Positions 14,580 to 23,853 of a stretch of 28,386 bases of DNA are shown in pieces. A program made the translations under genes and the position numbers. A model generated the notes under the pieces. It saw nothing but the letters and a program-made list of their open reading frames with translations. It had not been told where the DNA came from and made no database searches. Position 1 is the stretch's first letter, and each line of letters begins with the position of its first letter. Where the stretch lies: IMG/VR virus record IMGVR_UViG_3300009604_000056, positions 1 through 28,386 of that record; one strand, 5' to 3'. This stretch comes from a virus.

Positions 14580-17500
14580 CTAACTCACCAATGAAATTAT
14601 TCCTCTCTTGTCCATCTTTCGAGGGGCATTGAGGGGTTCAATCATTCCTCCGTCCTTTTGTCCGCCGTACTTTGAGGCGAGTGCCGCGTCAGTATTGCCC
14701 TGATACAGCCACCCAGCTGTATTAGGTGACATGGTTTGATTTCCATAAATGGATGATCCAGTAACACCATATCCACCCGCGTCTTCACCGGCAGCTTCAG
14801 GGGCATAGGTATCGGCCACAGGTGGCGCTTCCTCCCCTTTCATGTATTCAAATGGAAGTGTTCCTGGTTCCATAACTTTTGGAACATAAGGTGTTTCACC
14901 GGAAATAACTTTTTTTCCTAAATCATAAGCGGTATTCACTACACGCTCCATAGCGTCAGCTGATCTATTACCCCACTTATCGAGCATTGCTTTGTTTCCA
15001 CCTGTTTTTATAATTTGTTTTTGTGCATTTTCAAGTTCAGCCAGATCTTGGTCAAAAGATTTCCACTCATCCGGCATGTTTCTCATTAATCGAATGAGAT
15101 TCAAGGCACGAACGGTTTCAGGTAAGTTTGTATCAATTGCGTTTCTGTAGACGCGCATGTTGACAGGACTGGTCATGACTTTTCCACCATAACGAAGAGT
15201 CCACGCACCCATTAAAGGCCAGAACCACTGTCCACCAATCAAGCTTAATGCACCGGCAGTACCGGCACCAGTTCTTGCACCAGTTCCTAGAACCTGTGTT
15301 GGAAGCGCCGCATTTAAACCTGCTCTTACACCACCAATTGTCGCACGACGAGCCATGAACACACTCATTGAAGGTATTCCATTCTTGAAAACTTTTTCCA
15401 TAACATCCAGAAGAGACCTAAAATCATCAAGTTGCGGAAGCTTTCGAAGCTCCGTGCTTGCCATTGTTCCTTCAGGAAGGGCACCTTTGAACAGGTTAGG
15501 ATCAAATTCCTTTCCGTCTATTATTTTTACTGGTGAAGTTGAGCTGTCAAGTGCTTTTTCCCAGAAAGGTTTTACCTTAAGCGCCTTAGATGTTCTTGAA
15601 ATTCCAAGCACTTCACGAAGTTTTGCCCAGTTTGGTTTCATTATTCCGTCAACTTCTTTAATGTTTTGCTCAAATATATCTCGTAAATGAGTTCCAACGC
15701 CACGGTAGTACGCCTCGTCGCCCACTATGTTTTTTAATCTCAGTATTGATTCAGGATCACCGCTTTTTATCGCTGTCTTGAACAAGGACGCCGCTGCGCG
15801 TGTTGAATCATTACTAAGCTGCAATTCATATCCAAATTTGCTTACCTTTCCCGCAACTCGTCCTGCATCCGTTCCCCACATCAACAGTCCGTTGTTAATA
15901 AAGCGATCATAAGCCGTTAACGCCTTAACGACTTCCGGTGCCTCATACTCACTTCCTATTCGTGCAATGTCTGTATCCCACGCTTTGATGAGATCTGTTA
16001 CATCATCCTTGCTTCCCTTTGTTCCATATTCCAGTGCTTTTGATAAATCCTTTAATGATTCAGGATCGCGTGCAACGGACCCCAACCCATTTTTCCCTAC
16101 AAAGAAGTCCAATTCCTTTCTCATGTTGAACATCTGACGAACGTTCTTTCCGCTTGAATCGCCTGACAGTTGTTCCAGAAGTTTTACCCATTTTTTATTT
16201 GTAGCGTTTGGAACGATTTTTCCGGCTTCGCCTTTTGCCCATGTGCTTTTCATGCTGTTGAGAATGTTTCTTGCTATCATCCGAACGGCCTGATCATTAA
16301 TGATGTCACCATATGCATCACCAGCTTTCAATACATCCTGTTCCAATTTTAATGCCTCTTTCTGGAACCATCCAAATTTTTTGGTGGAGAGAACCTTGTA
16401 TGCATCATCCAATTCCGCCATTGATGCGTAAGGATTCAACCGTCCAAGCATGTTATCTGACAATTCACCATAAAATTCACCACGTTGTCCCAGATGTTCC
16501 TTTATCCATTTTCCAATCCACGGTATCCTGCCAAGCATCGGTTCCACTCCACTTACAAATCCAGCGCTACTGATGTGGTGTTTTCCTAGCCCCGTTCCCG
16601 GAACCATATTGTCTTTGACAGCGGGACCCAAAAGATTAGCAAATCTAGTTCGAAGTAAATTTGTCAGAGGACCGCCAATGAAAGGAACATTTAATGTTTC
16701 TGCTTGGGATACTTTTTTCATTAAATCATCCCCGCCAAACTTCTGAATCAATTTCATTTCCTCTTCGATTAATTGTTGTGGGTCTATTGCGCCAGCTCCT
16801 GGCCCCTTCTTACCCATTCCAAATACACCTTTACCAATGGTAGATTTTAATCCATAGTACAATGGACGCGCACCAAAGAAAGCGGTTGAAATGGAAGCAT
16901 CAAGAATGACATCCTTCTTTAAACTTTCCCATCGTTCATCAAATGCAGGACGGTTAATTCCTCGAGGCCCGAATGTCAATGCATCAGGAACTATTTCAGA
17001 AACTTTTTTCTTCAGTGATGAAGGATCATCTTTTAAATTTTCTTTTGCCTTTCCGGCTCCATTCATCAGGTCAAGCATAACATCATAACCAAAATCAGCG
17101 GCACCAACTGCCGCAGCTCCACCAATGACTGCTCCACCAGCTTTAAGCCACCAAGGACCTTTAGCGCGAGCAAATCCTGTTGCCGCACCCTTTCCCATGT
17201 TTTTGATAAAATTTTTAGCCAACAATGCTTCACCAAATGAATATCCCTTGCTCATTCCAAACAGTCCACCAATTGCCTCTGATAAATATTCTATTTGTGG
17301 ATAAGGATTTGGAGATGATGACCACAGTCCTGAATCATCACGAAGAATGTAAGCTTCCTTGCTTACCTGTGGATTAAGATCAAAGTCAGTTAAGCCTGAT
17401 GCTTGTAACATCTGGTCTTTTGTCTGCAACGCAAAATCCAGAATTTGTTCATTTCCTGTTTTTTCATACCCATCTCTCGCCTTGTGAAAAACGTCTATAA

Positions 17501-17819
17501 TCTGATCCTTTACTTCATCCCTTTTCTGTCTCCACAATTTGGACTTCTGAATCTCAGCTTTTTTCATTGCTTCCGCTTCCTCGTTGCTGGCAATGTCAAA
17601 TTTCTTTCCTGGAATCAACGGATTTAAATAAATTTGTGAGAGTGAACGGAAGACCTTTCCAATGGGGCCTGTCACAGCCTTCATTCTTTCCTGGTTCTTT
17701 CTTATAATTCTTTCCGCTTCACTTATGGGAACATCACCGTCAGTCTTCGCTGAAAACTGCGTGTCCGCCGGTGCCTGATATCCTGCCGGAATTTCCCCCG
17801 TTAACCAACTTTGCGCCAT
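14580..17819 (-). CDS. Very large probable ejection (internal virion) protein
   Basis: 1079 residues. Two Gly/Ala-rich hydrophobic regions could enter membranes: about 205-245 (LKAGGAVIGGAAAVGAADFG) and about 830-876 (GAGTAGALSLIGGQWFWPLM). Between them are long charged helices. The end is Gly/Pro/Tyr-rich (about 1010-1060), followed by DGGMIEPLN and the tail RGIISLVS. Length, Gly/Ala-rich segments and position between the 896-residue protein and lysis genes fit podovirus internal virion proteins that form a DNA-injection channel. No enzymatic motif (e.g. transglycosylase) is seen. ATG overlaps the upstream stop (TAATG). Confidence 0.75.
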   Translation of the reverse strand: MAQSWLTGEIPAGYQAPADTQFSAKTDGDVPISEAERIIRKNQERMKAVTGPIGKVFRSLSQIYLNPLIPGKKFDIASNEEAEAMKKAEIQKSKLWRQKRDEVKDQIIDVFHKARDGYEKTGNEQILDFALQTKDQMLQASGLTDFDLNPQVSKEAYILRDDSGLWSSSPNPYPQIEYLSEAIGGLFGMSKGYSFGEALLAKNFIKNMGKGAATGFARAKGPWWLKAGGAVIGGAAAVGAADFGYDVMLDLMNGAGKAKENLKDDPSSLKKKVSEIVPDALTFGPRGINRPAFDERWESLKKDVILDASISTAFFGARPLYYGLKSTIGKGVFGMGKKGPGAGAIDPQQLIEEEMKLIQKFGGDDLMKKVSQAETLNVPFIGGPLTNLLRTRFANLLGPAVKDNMVPGTGLGKHHISSAGFVSGVEPMLGRIPWIGKWIKEHLGQRGEFYGELSDNMLGRLNPYASMAELDDAYKVLSTKKFGWFQKEALKLEQDVLKAGDAYGDIINDQAVRMIARNILNSMKSTWAKGEAGKIVPNATNKKWVKLLEQLSGDSSGKNVRQMFNMRKELDFFVGKNGLGSVARDPESLKDLSKALEYGTKGSKDDVTDLIKAWDTDIARIGSEYEAPEVVKALTAYDRFINNGLLMWGTDAGRVAGKVSKFGYELQLSNDSTRAAASLFKTAIKSGDPESILRLKNIVGDEAYYRGVGTHLRDIFEQNIKEVDGIMKPNWAKLREVLGISRTSKALKVKPFWEKALDSSTSPVKIIDGKEFDPNLFKGALPEGTMASTELRKLPQLDDFRSLLDVMEKVFKNGIPSMSVFMARRATIGGVRAGLNAALPTQVLGTGARTGAGTAGALSLIGGQWFWPLMGAWTLRYGGKVMTSPVNMRVYRNAIDTNLPETVRALNLIRLMRNMPDEWKSFDQDLAELENAQKQIIKTGGNKAMLDKWGNRSADAMERVVNTAYDLGKKVISGETPYVPKVMEPGTLPFEYMKGEEAPPVADTYAPEAAGEDAGGYGVTGSSIYGNQTMSPNTAGWLYQGNTDAALASKYGGQKDGGMIEPLNAPRKMDKRGIISLVS

Positions 17820-20509
17820 TACTGATTCCCCATTAGAATGTTAAAACCTTGGTCAAATTTATCCCTTATGTTTTCCACGGTTCCTTTTTGCTCTTTGTCC
17901 TGTCCAATCACTTCGTTTTGAAGCTGTATCTCTCCGTCCTGTTCCCACTGATTAAATGTATAGAAAGTTAATTCCGGAAGATCCTGCATTCCAGGCACTT
18001 GTGATTTTAGCGTATAGTATTTATTCGCAAATTCTCTAATTTTTTTAACACTCCACATATGATTATCGGTTCCAGGAATTTTTCCTCCATCAAATTCTTT
18101 GATGTAACGAAGACCCTCCACATAGTGTTTGGATTGCGGGTTAGTTTTATCCGGATTATTGGTTATACCGGCATTTCTGTATGCAGTATCAATTTTTTCA
18201 TACATTTCATTTATGATGCCAACATGCGCTGTAAGGACAGCTGTTCTGTTGGCTTTTGGATCCGTTCCTATGCCGACAAACCTGGCGTCTTTCATGGAAC
18301 CTTGAAGAACATCCGCCAGCATACGTCCAGTTGGCTGACGCGATCTTGCGTAACCAATACCAATTGTTCGTGAAATAAGATCCTGTTGACCAAGAACTTC
18401 AGCGTTGAAAAATTTATCAAAACCATCCTTAACCATGTAAGTGCGAATTCCGTTTTCATGTACAAGTCTTGTGTCTCTACTTTTTGATATCACGCCACCA
18501 GAGTTCATTCCTAAATCATTGTTCCAGTCAATAAACACCGGAATAGATTGGCCACCCATATTCATTGTACTGTTTGAGCTCCTATTGGTAAGTCCCCCAT
18601 AAGATTGTCCTTCCGCATCTGTCCATCCAGTTTCAAATTCATCTCTCGCACTAAGCAATCCTTTAGCCATTGTACTTTCCCATTCAGGAAAATCCCCAGT
18701 GAAAACGGCAATGGAATCCTTAATGGTTGATATACCACCAAGTCCTTTTTCGGCAAGATATCCAGAAGCACCCATAAGTTCAGGGAAATCAATTAACGTG
18801 GTCAAGTAAGGAACTCCCACATCAAGAATATCTCCCATGTAACCACCTGTTTGTTGGAAAGCGTCTCTGCTTGTATCACTGATAAGCGGTCCTTTATCTC
18901 CTTCCGGGACTGAAGCCTGGAAAATTCCTGCTGTTGAAGGATCCTGTGGGGATCCAAAATAATATTTAGGACGGTTGAATGCTTCAAAATAAGCGTTGTC
19001 TTCCGCCATTGCGTTTCTAAATTCATCACTGTTTAATTGGTACATTTTTGCCGGCTTCGTGCCGCTTGCATACCAGTCTCCGCTTTCATTCTGTTTCCAA
19101 TCAATTTCCGCCACCATGTAAGGTGAACCACTTGGACGCGCATCTTTCATTTTATCCATGTACATCTGCAGTGCGGCGGTCGCAAGTGACTGTTTTTTCT
19201 CTTCGCTTAACGCCCCAAGCTTCATGAGCTGTGGTGCAATTTCCGCCCCTGCCTGTCCGGCTGCCTGAAGAAATCCTTCAATTCCCTGCTTTGTTGTCTT
19301 TGCGTTCATAAGGGACGTACCCAGCTGCATCAAAAGTGACGCGCCAATCATGGGATCACGCTTGCCCATAATTCCCTGAAGGAATCCCATGTATTGCTTT
19401 ATGTCGCTAAGGTCATCCGGTTCCAGTTCCATCATTCCCTCTAAAGCCTTATTGTTGACGTTGATATTGTCAGAAAATGATGAGGTAACAGTCTCGTTTA
19501 ATTCCTCGTTGGAAACTGTTTCCTCTAAATGTGAATAATCTAAAAGATTACCGGTTCCTGAAATCATTTCCCCTTTGTTCTTTTCATGCTTATTTATATG
19601 CTTGTTCATGTCAACAACATTTCCGGATTCGGCCTCATCGTTGGTTATTGGGGTATTGAAATTTTCAACATCATCACTTCCACTTGTTGCCACAGCCTTG
19701 TGGTCAGCGGTGTCTTCATTTTCTTGTTTTAGGTCACTAATTATTTCAGGGAGCTGATTACCTAAATAATCATCCCCCATGAAGCTTCTATCTTTTATTA
19801 AGTTTTCTTTTAAATTTTCAAGAACCTCATTCTTTATGGTCTTTTGCGGCAAGGAGTCTTCCATCACCCATTGGTCTGCATTTTTAATGTCTTTTGTCTC
19901 TAGCTCATTTATAGTCTTTTCCTGCAACTTTACTTCATCGGATTTAAGCGCTTCCGTTCCCCAGCCATAGGCGCCGGCTGCTGTCAATCCCTTAAATGTT
20001 TTCTGTGCAATTTCTTTTCCTGCTCCACCCAAAGTTTCATTGGGAACGTATGTCTTGGTTACATTGTCCCATCTCATGCGGGGAGGTCGTAGTGGAAGAG
20101 GCCCTACCTTTGGCACGTATCCAAGTGGATTAAGCCATCCCTCGTTTCCCCATTTAAGTGTGTCCAGAAGAGAGTTGCTTGTGTATTCTTTTGTGTTTAT
20201 TTTTGTTGGATCAACTGTTGTTTTCGTTTCGATGTCGGAAAATCCCAGTGACTTGGAAGCTCCGGCACCGTAGTTTTCATCCAGTTCCTTCAGTGACTGG
20301 TTTAATAGTCTTTGCTGCATCCATTCAGGAAGCCATGACCCACCTGCTATTTTACGCTGAATCCATTCCAATCCCTTAATTCCGTATTTCTCCGCAATGT
20401 CCTTGGGATTAAATTTAGTTTTTATTCTGGGTTTAAACCCTCCACCGGGACCAAATTTTTGAATCCCACCTCTGGAAAACATGGGGCGGTCATAAATGTT
20501 TCTATTCAT
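17819..20509 (-). CDS. Large probable ejection/virion protein
   Basis: 896 residues. Starts MNRNIYDRPMFSRGGIQKF followed by GPGGGF, a Pro/Gly-rich N-terminus, then an acidic low-complexity stretch (about 200-350) and an Ala/Gly-rich helical segment (about 365-435, with KRDPMIGASLLMQLG and LQAAGQAGAEIAPQL). The C-terminal half has mixed folds, with SGGVISKSRD near 660. The RGGI-QK-GGG and x-RDP-x motifs recur in the 448-residue protein at 21869-23215. It is likely the partner of the 1079-residue protein in DNA ejection. Placement and composition support this; no domain match does. Confidence 0.72.
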   Translation of the reverse strand: MNRNIYDRPMFSRGGIQKFGPGGGFKPRIKTKFNPKDIAEKYGIKGLEWIQRKIAGGSWLPEWMQQRLLNQSLKELDENYGAGASKSLGFSDIETKTTVDPTKINTKEYTSNSLLDTLKWGNEGWLNPLGYVPKVGPLPLRPPRMRWDNVTKTYVPNETLGGAGKEIAQKTFKGLTAAGAYGWGTEALKSDEVKLQEKTINELETKDIKNADQWVMEDSLPQKTIKNEVLENLKENLIKDRSFMGDDYLGNQLPEIISDLKQENEDTADHKAVATSGSDDVENFNTPITNDEAESGNVVDMNKHINKHEKNKGEMISGTGNLLDYSHLEETVSNEELNETVTSSFSDNINVNNKALEGMMELEPDDLSDIKQYMGFLQGIMGKRDPMIGASLLMQLGTSLMNAKTTKQGIEGFLQAAGQAGAEIAPQLMKLGALSEEKKQSLATAALQMYMDKMKDARPSGSPYMVAEIDWKQNESGDWYASGTKPAKMYQLNSDEFRNAMAEDNAYFEAFNRPKYYFGSPQDPSTAGIFQASVPEGDKGPLISDTSRDAFQQTGGYMGDILDVGVPYLTTLIDFPELMGASGYLAEKGLGGISTIKDSIAVFTGDFPEWESTMAKGLLSARDEFETGWTDAEGQSYGGLTNRSSNSTMNMGGQSIPVFIDWNNDLGMNSGGVISKSRDTRLVHENGIRTYMVKDGFDKFFNAEVLGQQDLISRTIGIGYARSRQPTGRMLADVLQGSMKDARFVGIGTDPKANRTAVLTAHVGIINEMYEKIDTAYRNAGITNNPDKTNPQSKHYVEGLRYIKEFDGGKIPGTDNHMWSVKKIREFANKYYTLKSQVPGMQDLPELTFYTFNQWEQDGEIQLQNEVIGQDKEQKGTVENIRDKFDQGFNILMGNQ

Positions 20510-20511
20510 GC

Positions 20512-21417
20512 TTACCCCTGTCCAAATGCGTTCTGGTATCCTTGGTATGCGCCTAGCCCCGTTATTCCCGCGCCAACGGCCTGTGCCATTGGATTGGTCA
20601 TTGGCGATGAGCCCATTGTCAATGCGGAAGAACTGCTTGGCATTCCTTGGTAGATATCCGAGACAAAACCGATTCTTTGGTAAGGCTCGTACATCTGCTG
20701 TACTTGCTGTCTGTATTGCGCGTCAGCGACCTGCTGTTCCCGTTGCTGTCTTTGTGATCCAGCCGCGAAAAGTGCTGACAGGTCACCCTGTCCTAGTTGC
20801 TGTCTTTGTGTCGCCTGTGCCCCGTATCCCTGCGCAACGTTCTGTAAACGATTCATTTGTTCATCAAAACGTCCCATGGACGCTTGCTGTGCCTGTTGAT
20901 AATTCTGTGCCTGTGCCTGTCCCACTGCCTGTGCGCGCTGTCTTCCAAGCTCAGCGGTCGTGATTCCTTCCCTCGCCCCGCCAAACGATCCAGTTTGTAT
21001 CGCACGTTTATTGGCTTCATTCTGCAGTTTGTCAAACTGGCTTTCTATTCCGCCGATGACTTCGGTCTGGTATGGGTTCATGTATTGCTGATACGACGAT
21101 GGGTCATATTGAGCGCCACCAGCGATGTTTAACGCGTCGGTGGCGGCGCCCATGTACGGCATAAAGCTTCCAAGCCCTTGCGTCGTTTGTGTAAAACCCT
21201 GTTGTTGAAGTGGGTCAAATTGTGCAACCTGTTGAGTGGGAATATTCAATGATCCGCCAGTAGGAACGGCGCCCTCACCGGCAAGCTTGCCGGCTACATC
21301 CATTAGCTGGAGCTTACGCGCCTCTATTTGTGGCGCTTCCCTCTCGAACTGCTGGTATATCTGTGGATCTGTTGGCTGGTACGGATCCGGCGTTCCTATT
21401 CCTGGAATACTGCTCAT
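20512..21417 (-). CDS. Gln/Ala-rich virion protein, unknown
   Basis: 301 residues. Gln- and Ala-rich helices (about 130-245, including QRAQAVGQAQAQNYQQAQQA) predict a long coiled coil; the C-terminus is Gly-rich and hydrophobic (QAVGAGITGLGAYQGYQNAF). It resembles ejection-protein/tail-associated proteins of marine podovirus-like genomes. Start ATG overlaps the acetyltransferase stop (TAATG); three bases separate its stop from the next gene. Role in the virion is inferred from composition and neighbours. Confidence 0.75.
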   Translation of the reverse strand: MSSIPGIGTPDPYQPTDPQIYQQFEREAPQIEARKLQLMDVAGKLAGEGAVPTGGSLNIPTQQVAQFDPLQQQGFTQTTQGLGSFMPYMGAATDALNIAGGAQYDPSSYQQYMNPYQTEVIGGIESQFDKLQNEANKRAIQTGSFGGAREGITTAELGRQRAQAVGQAQAQNYQQAQQASMGRFDEQMNRLQNVAQGYGAQATQRQQLGQGDLSALFAAGSQRQQREQQVADAQYRQQVQQMYEPYQRIGFVSDIYQGMPSSSSALTMGSSPMTNPMAQAVGAGITGLGAYQGYQNAFGQG

Positions 21418-21869
21418 TATAAATCTCCTCTGTAAACTTTTCCAACTTCCTTCATTTCTAGTCGTTTTGCCATAGCGTCAAACTTATTTACATTGTCAAC
21501 GCTTTCTGGCTCAAAAATAATTTCCTTCGCTTCCTTTGTTTTGGCCCATGCCTTGAACATTTTCATCATTAACATTCCGGCCATTTTTCCGCGGTATTTT
21601 TTCTTAACATACAAGTCAATTTCCCTTGCAAATTTTTCGGTCCCAAAACTGTATTCCACTATGGTTCCAGTCATGAATCCGATGTCACTGTCGTCTTCGT
21701 GCGCTATGATTCCGAACATGTCCGGATTCGTAAGCACCGCGTGAAAATATTTTTTTACCTTATCCTCACGAAACTTTACCTTTTTGGACCAGCTGGATTC
21801 AGCGTGCATTTCCCTTGCTGTCTCCATGATCCAGTCGAGGTCTTTTTCCCCGACAAATCTCCACTCCAT
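21417..21869 (-). CDS. GNAT-family N-acetyltransferase
   Basis: 150 residues with the GNAT layout: N-terminal helices, a beta region (MFGIIAHEDD, DIGFMTGTIVEY), motif A REIDLYVKKKYRGKMAGMLM (82-101) holding the acetyl-CoA pyrophosphate loop RGKMAG (93-98), and the late FEPESVDNVNKFDAMAKRLE helix typical of motif B. It transfers an acetyl group from acetyl-CoA to an unknown substrate, perhaps a virion or host protein. It sits between two structural genes and is TAATG-coupled at both ends, so it is made with the virion proteins. Confidence 0.87.
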   Translation of the reverse strand: MEWRFVGEKDLDWIMETAREMHAESSWSKKVKFREDKVKKYFHAVLTNPDMFGIIAHEDDSDIGFMTGTIVEYSFGTEKFAREIDLYVKKKYRGKMAGMLMMKMFKAWAKTKEAKEIIFEPESVDNVNKFDAMAKRLEMKEVGKVYRGDL

Positions 21870-23215
21870 TAAACTATCTGCGGTTCCTCTCCCGGTCGCG
21901 CGGACTGCGGATCAAGAGAGTTCATCATTGAATACATTCTCTTTGCCCCCTCCATCCTATCGCCGCCTCCGGCGTTTTCTACAGCCTTTGCCGTCACGAC
22001 AAATTCGCCGTCTGATAGTTTTGCGTTAACGCTGTCCGATTTAGGTCCACCTGGGCCCATGACGTGCGCACCACGCGTGTAGTCTCCTCCACCCATCATT
22101 CCCAAATCTCCTTGCTCCTCAATGCCCATCTCTGAACTTGGTCCAAGATAGTCACCCATTCCGCCTATTGATTCCGGTCCCATGGGAATTGGTTCCTCGC
22201 CTTCGCCCATTGTTGGGGCAATCATGTTCATGATTATTTCCATTATTTTTTGCATCAACGGATCGCGTTGGTTGACGATTCCCGCAAGTATTTCTGCTGG
22301 TATTCCCTCTTCTCCCGCGAACATTTCTTCTGTAGCTCCGGAAAAATCATCATACGCTTGAATTCCCTCTTCCGGCAAGGCTGCTTGCGGATCCATCATT
22401 GGTCCTTCATCCTGCGCCATCAGGTCCCCAAGGAAATCCCCGCCGCCCTGAAGCTTTTGCATGATTCCGCCGCGATTGGCTTCAGCTGTTGGAAGACCCC
22501 ATCCGGGCCATCCGTACATCTGTGCCTTATAGTAGGGGTTAAGAAGCAACTCATCCATGAACGCTTTATTTTTTCTTGTTTTCTCTTGCCCTTGCTCCCA
22601 TATTTCTTCCGGCTCATATCCTGACTCCGTGAATCCCATGACCTCCGGCATCATTCCCAACATGTCAAATCCTTTCTCGTATCCTGCTATTGGTCCCTTG
22701 CCACCGCCAAAAATGCTAGAGAAAATACCTTCACCAGCTTCTCCTTGACCGTATATTGGCTTGTCCTTCGTGAACATGTCCATGAAACCAAGTTCGGGAT
22801 CCGTTCCAGTTGGTCCCTGAAATCCAGGTTCCAGTGGAAAACCTTCTCTTCCCTGTCCAAGCATGAGCTTCCACCAGGGAGTGTCAGTTCCTGGTCTAAG
22901 AACATCCATTCCTGACTCACCACCCAAAAGGTCCTTTGTCAGTCCATAATTCTTCCACGCCTGAAACGGCAGTGACCACAGCGCGGACGCCATAGCGCCC
23001 TTTCCTGGGTGCGGCCTTCCCATCGCTAGATTTGTAAGGTATGAAGTTGCACCACGACTTGCCATGTTCTTCAGCATGGAGCTTGTAAGGAACTTGTTCA
23101 TTGCCGCTTTTCCAAACAGCCCGTATCCTCCGAGTCCTCCAAGGATTGCCATCTTTCCAGCATCACTTCTTAGTGCTCTTCCTACATCTCTAACTTTATC
23201 CGATAGCCAGCTCAT
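21869..23215 (-). CDS. Gly/Met-rich virion protein with tail-type LSDGEF motif
   Basis: 448 residues. N-terminal 80 residues have Gly/Ala hydrophobic helices (AILGGLGGYGLFGKAAM), then Gly/Pro/Met-rich sequence. RGGIMQKLQGGGDF lies at 248-261, GIVNQRDPL at 312-320 and a C-terminal KSDSVNAKLSDGEFVVTAKA block near 385-420. The last motif is common at the end of tape-measure and tail-associated proteins. The other two recur in the 896-residue protein. Tail or ejection component likely; exact role unknown. Starts with TAATG overlap behind the 77-residue gene. Confidence 0.75.
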   Translation of the reverse strand: MSWLSDKVRDVGRALRSDAGKMAILGGLGGYGLFGKAAMNKFLTSSMLKNMASRGATSYLTNLAMGRPHPGKGAMASALWSLPFQAWKNYGLTKDLLGGESGMDVLRPGTDTPWWKLMLGQGREGFPLEPGFQGPTGTDPELGFMDMFTKDKPIYGQGEAGEGIFSSIFGGGKGPIAGYEKGFDMLGMMPEVMGFTESGYEPEEIWEQGQEKTRKNKAFMDELLLNPYYKAQMYGWPGWGLPTAEANRGGIMQKLQGGGDFLGDLMAQDEGPMMDPQAALPEEGIQAYDDFSGATEEMFAGEEGIPAEILAGIVNQRDPLMQKIMEIIMNMIAPTMGEGEEPIPMGPESIGGMGDYLGPSSEMGIEEQGDLGMMGGGDYTRGAHVMGPGGPKSDSVNAKLSDGEFVVTAKAVENAGGGDRMEGAKRMYSMMNSLDPQSARPGEEPQIV

Positions 23216-23448
23216 TATGATGTTCCTCCTAGTATATCCGGTAATTTATTTACGCTTATTGCCACGTCTCTTTTAATGTCCTCTTTTGTTGTGCTTGTTG
23301 CAGGGTCATTGATGTCGGCTTCCGCCTCCAATTCATCGGCGTAAACCTTCCCTGTTGTGGCGTGCTTGACGGTGGACTTGGTTTCCACGTCAGGTGCCGG
23401 AGTCGTTGTCTTTCCGGCGATCACGGTAATGTTATCTTTTATACTCAT
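23215..23448 (-). CDS. Small unknown protein of the virion module
   Basis: 77 residues, acidic C-terminal half (DELEAEADINDPATSTTKED), a Thr-rich N-terminal part (AGKTTTPAPDVETKSTVKHATTG is its core style) and a final helical KRDVAISVNKLPDILGG. No known family. ATG preceded by AAGGAG (TTGCAATAAGGAG). Its stop is fused to the next start (TAATG). Small acidic proteins at this place are frequent in marine podovirus-like contigs. Confidence 0.75.
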   Translation of the reverse strand: MSIKDNITVIAGKTTTPAPDVETKSTVKHATTGKVYADELEAEADINDPATSTTKEDIKRDVAISVNKLPDILGGTS

Positions 23449-23469
23449 TTTTTCTCCTTATTGCAATAA

Positions 23470-23853
23470 TTAACTTATTTCCAGTACGCTAATGACAATT
23501 GTCAAATCTCCGGCTTTTTCAGCCACTACTTTCAGAACTTCCGATTCCTTCAGAATAAGTGGTGCTGATCCGCCAGCGCGTGCTGACCTAACATTTTCCC
23601 CTGTTTCCGCTTCAAGTCCTGTCTGTAACAGTTCAACGGATGACCCTTTTGGAATTTCCCTGCTTGTTTCCAATGGATAAACAACTGAACTGGTATCTAC
23701 CAGATTCAGGGTAATATTGCAACTGCGGCTAACATTGCTGTTGGAAATGCGAATTGACTTAATGATCGCCGTCGTCTCCGACCCCACCGTATAAATGGTT
23801 GTTGAAGCGCTGCTTGTCAGGTTCGCCTTATAATTTGTATATGCGTTGGCCAT
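23470..23853 (-). CDS. Small beta-rich virion protein
   Basis: 127 residues, nearly all predicted beta strands: MANAYTNYKANLTSSASTT start, then IIKSIRISNSNVSRSCNITLN (a strand-turn-strand), EIPKGSSVELLQTGL and LILKESEVLKVVAEKAGDL, ending TIVISVLEIS. The order resembles small neck/head-decoration or adaptor proteins that begin MANAY.N in marine phages. It directly abuts the 57-residue gene. Structural role is inference. Confidence 0.78.
   Translation of the reverse strand: MANAYTNYKANLTSSASTTIYTVGSETTAIIKSIRISNSNVSRSCNITLNLVDTSSVVYPLETSREIPKGSSVELLQTGLEAETGENVRSARAGGSAPLILKESEVLKVVAEKAGDLTIVISVLEIS

Noticed and set aside
20496-20963. Plus-strand frame of about 155 residues with Val/Pro repeats
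   Set aside because: It is the antisense of the Gln/Ala-rich virion gene; composition is a mirror of that repeat-like codon pattern and there is no ribosome binding site.
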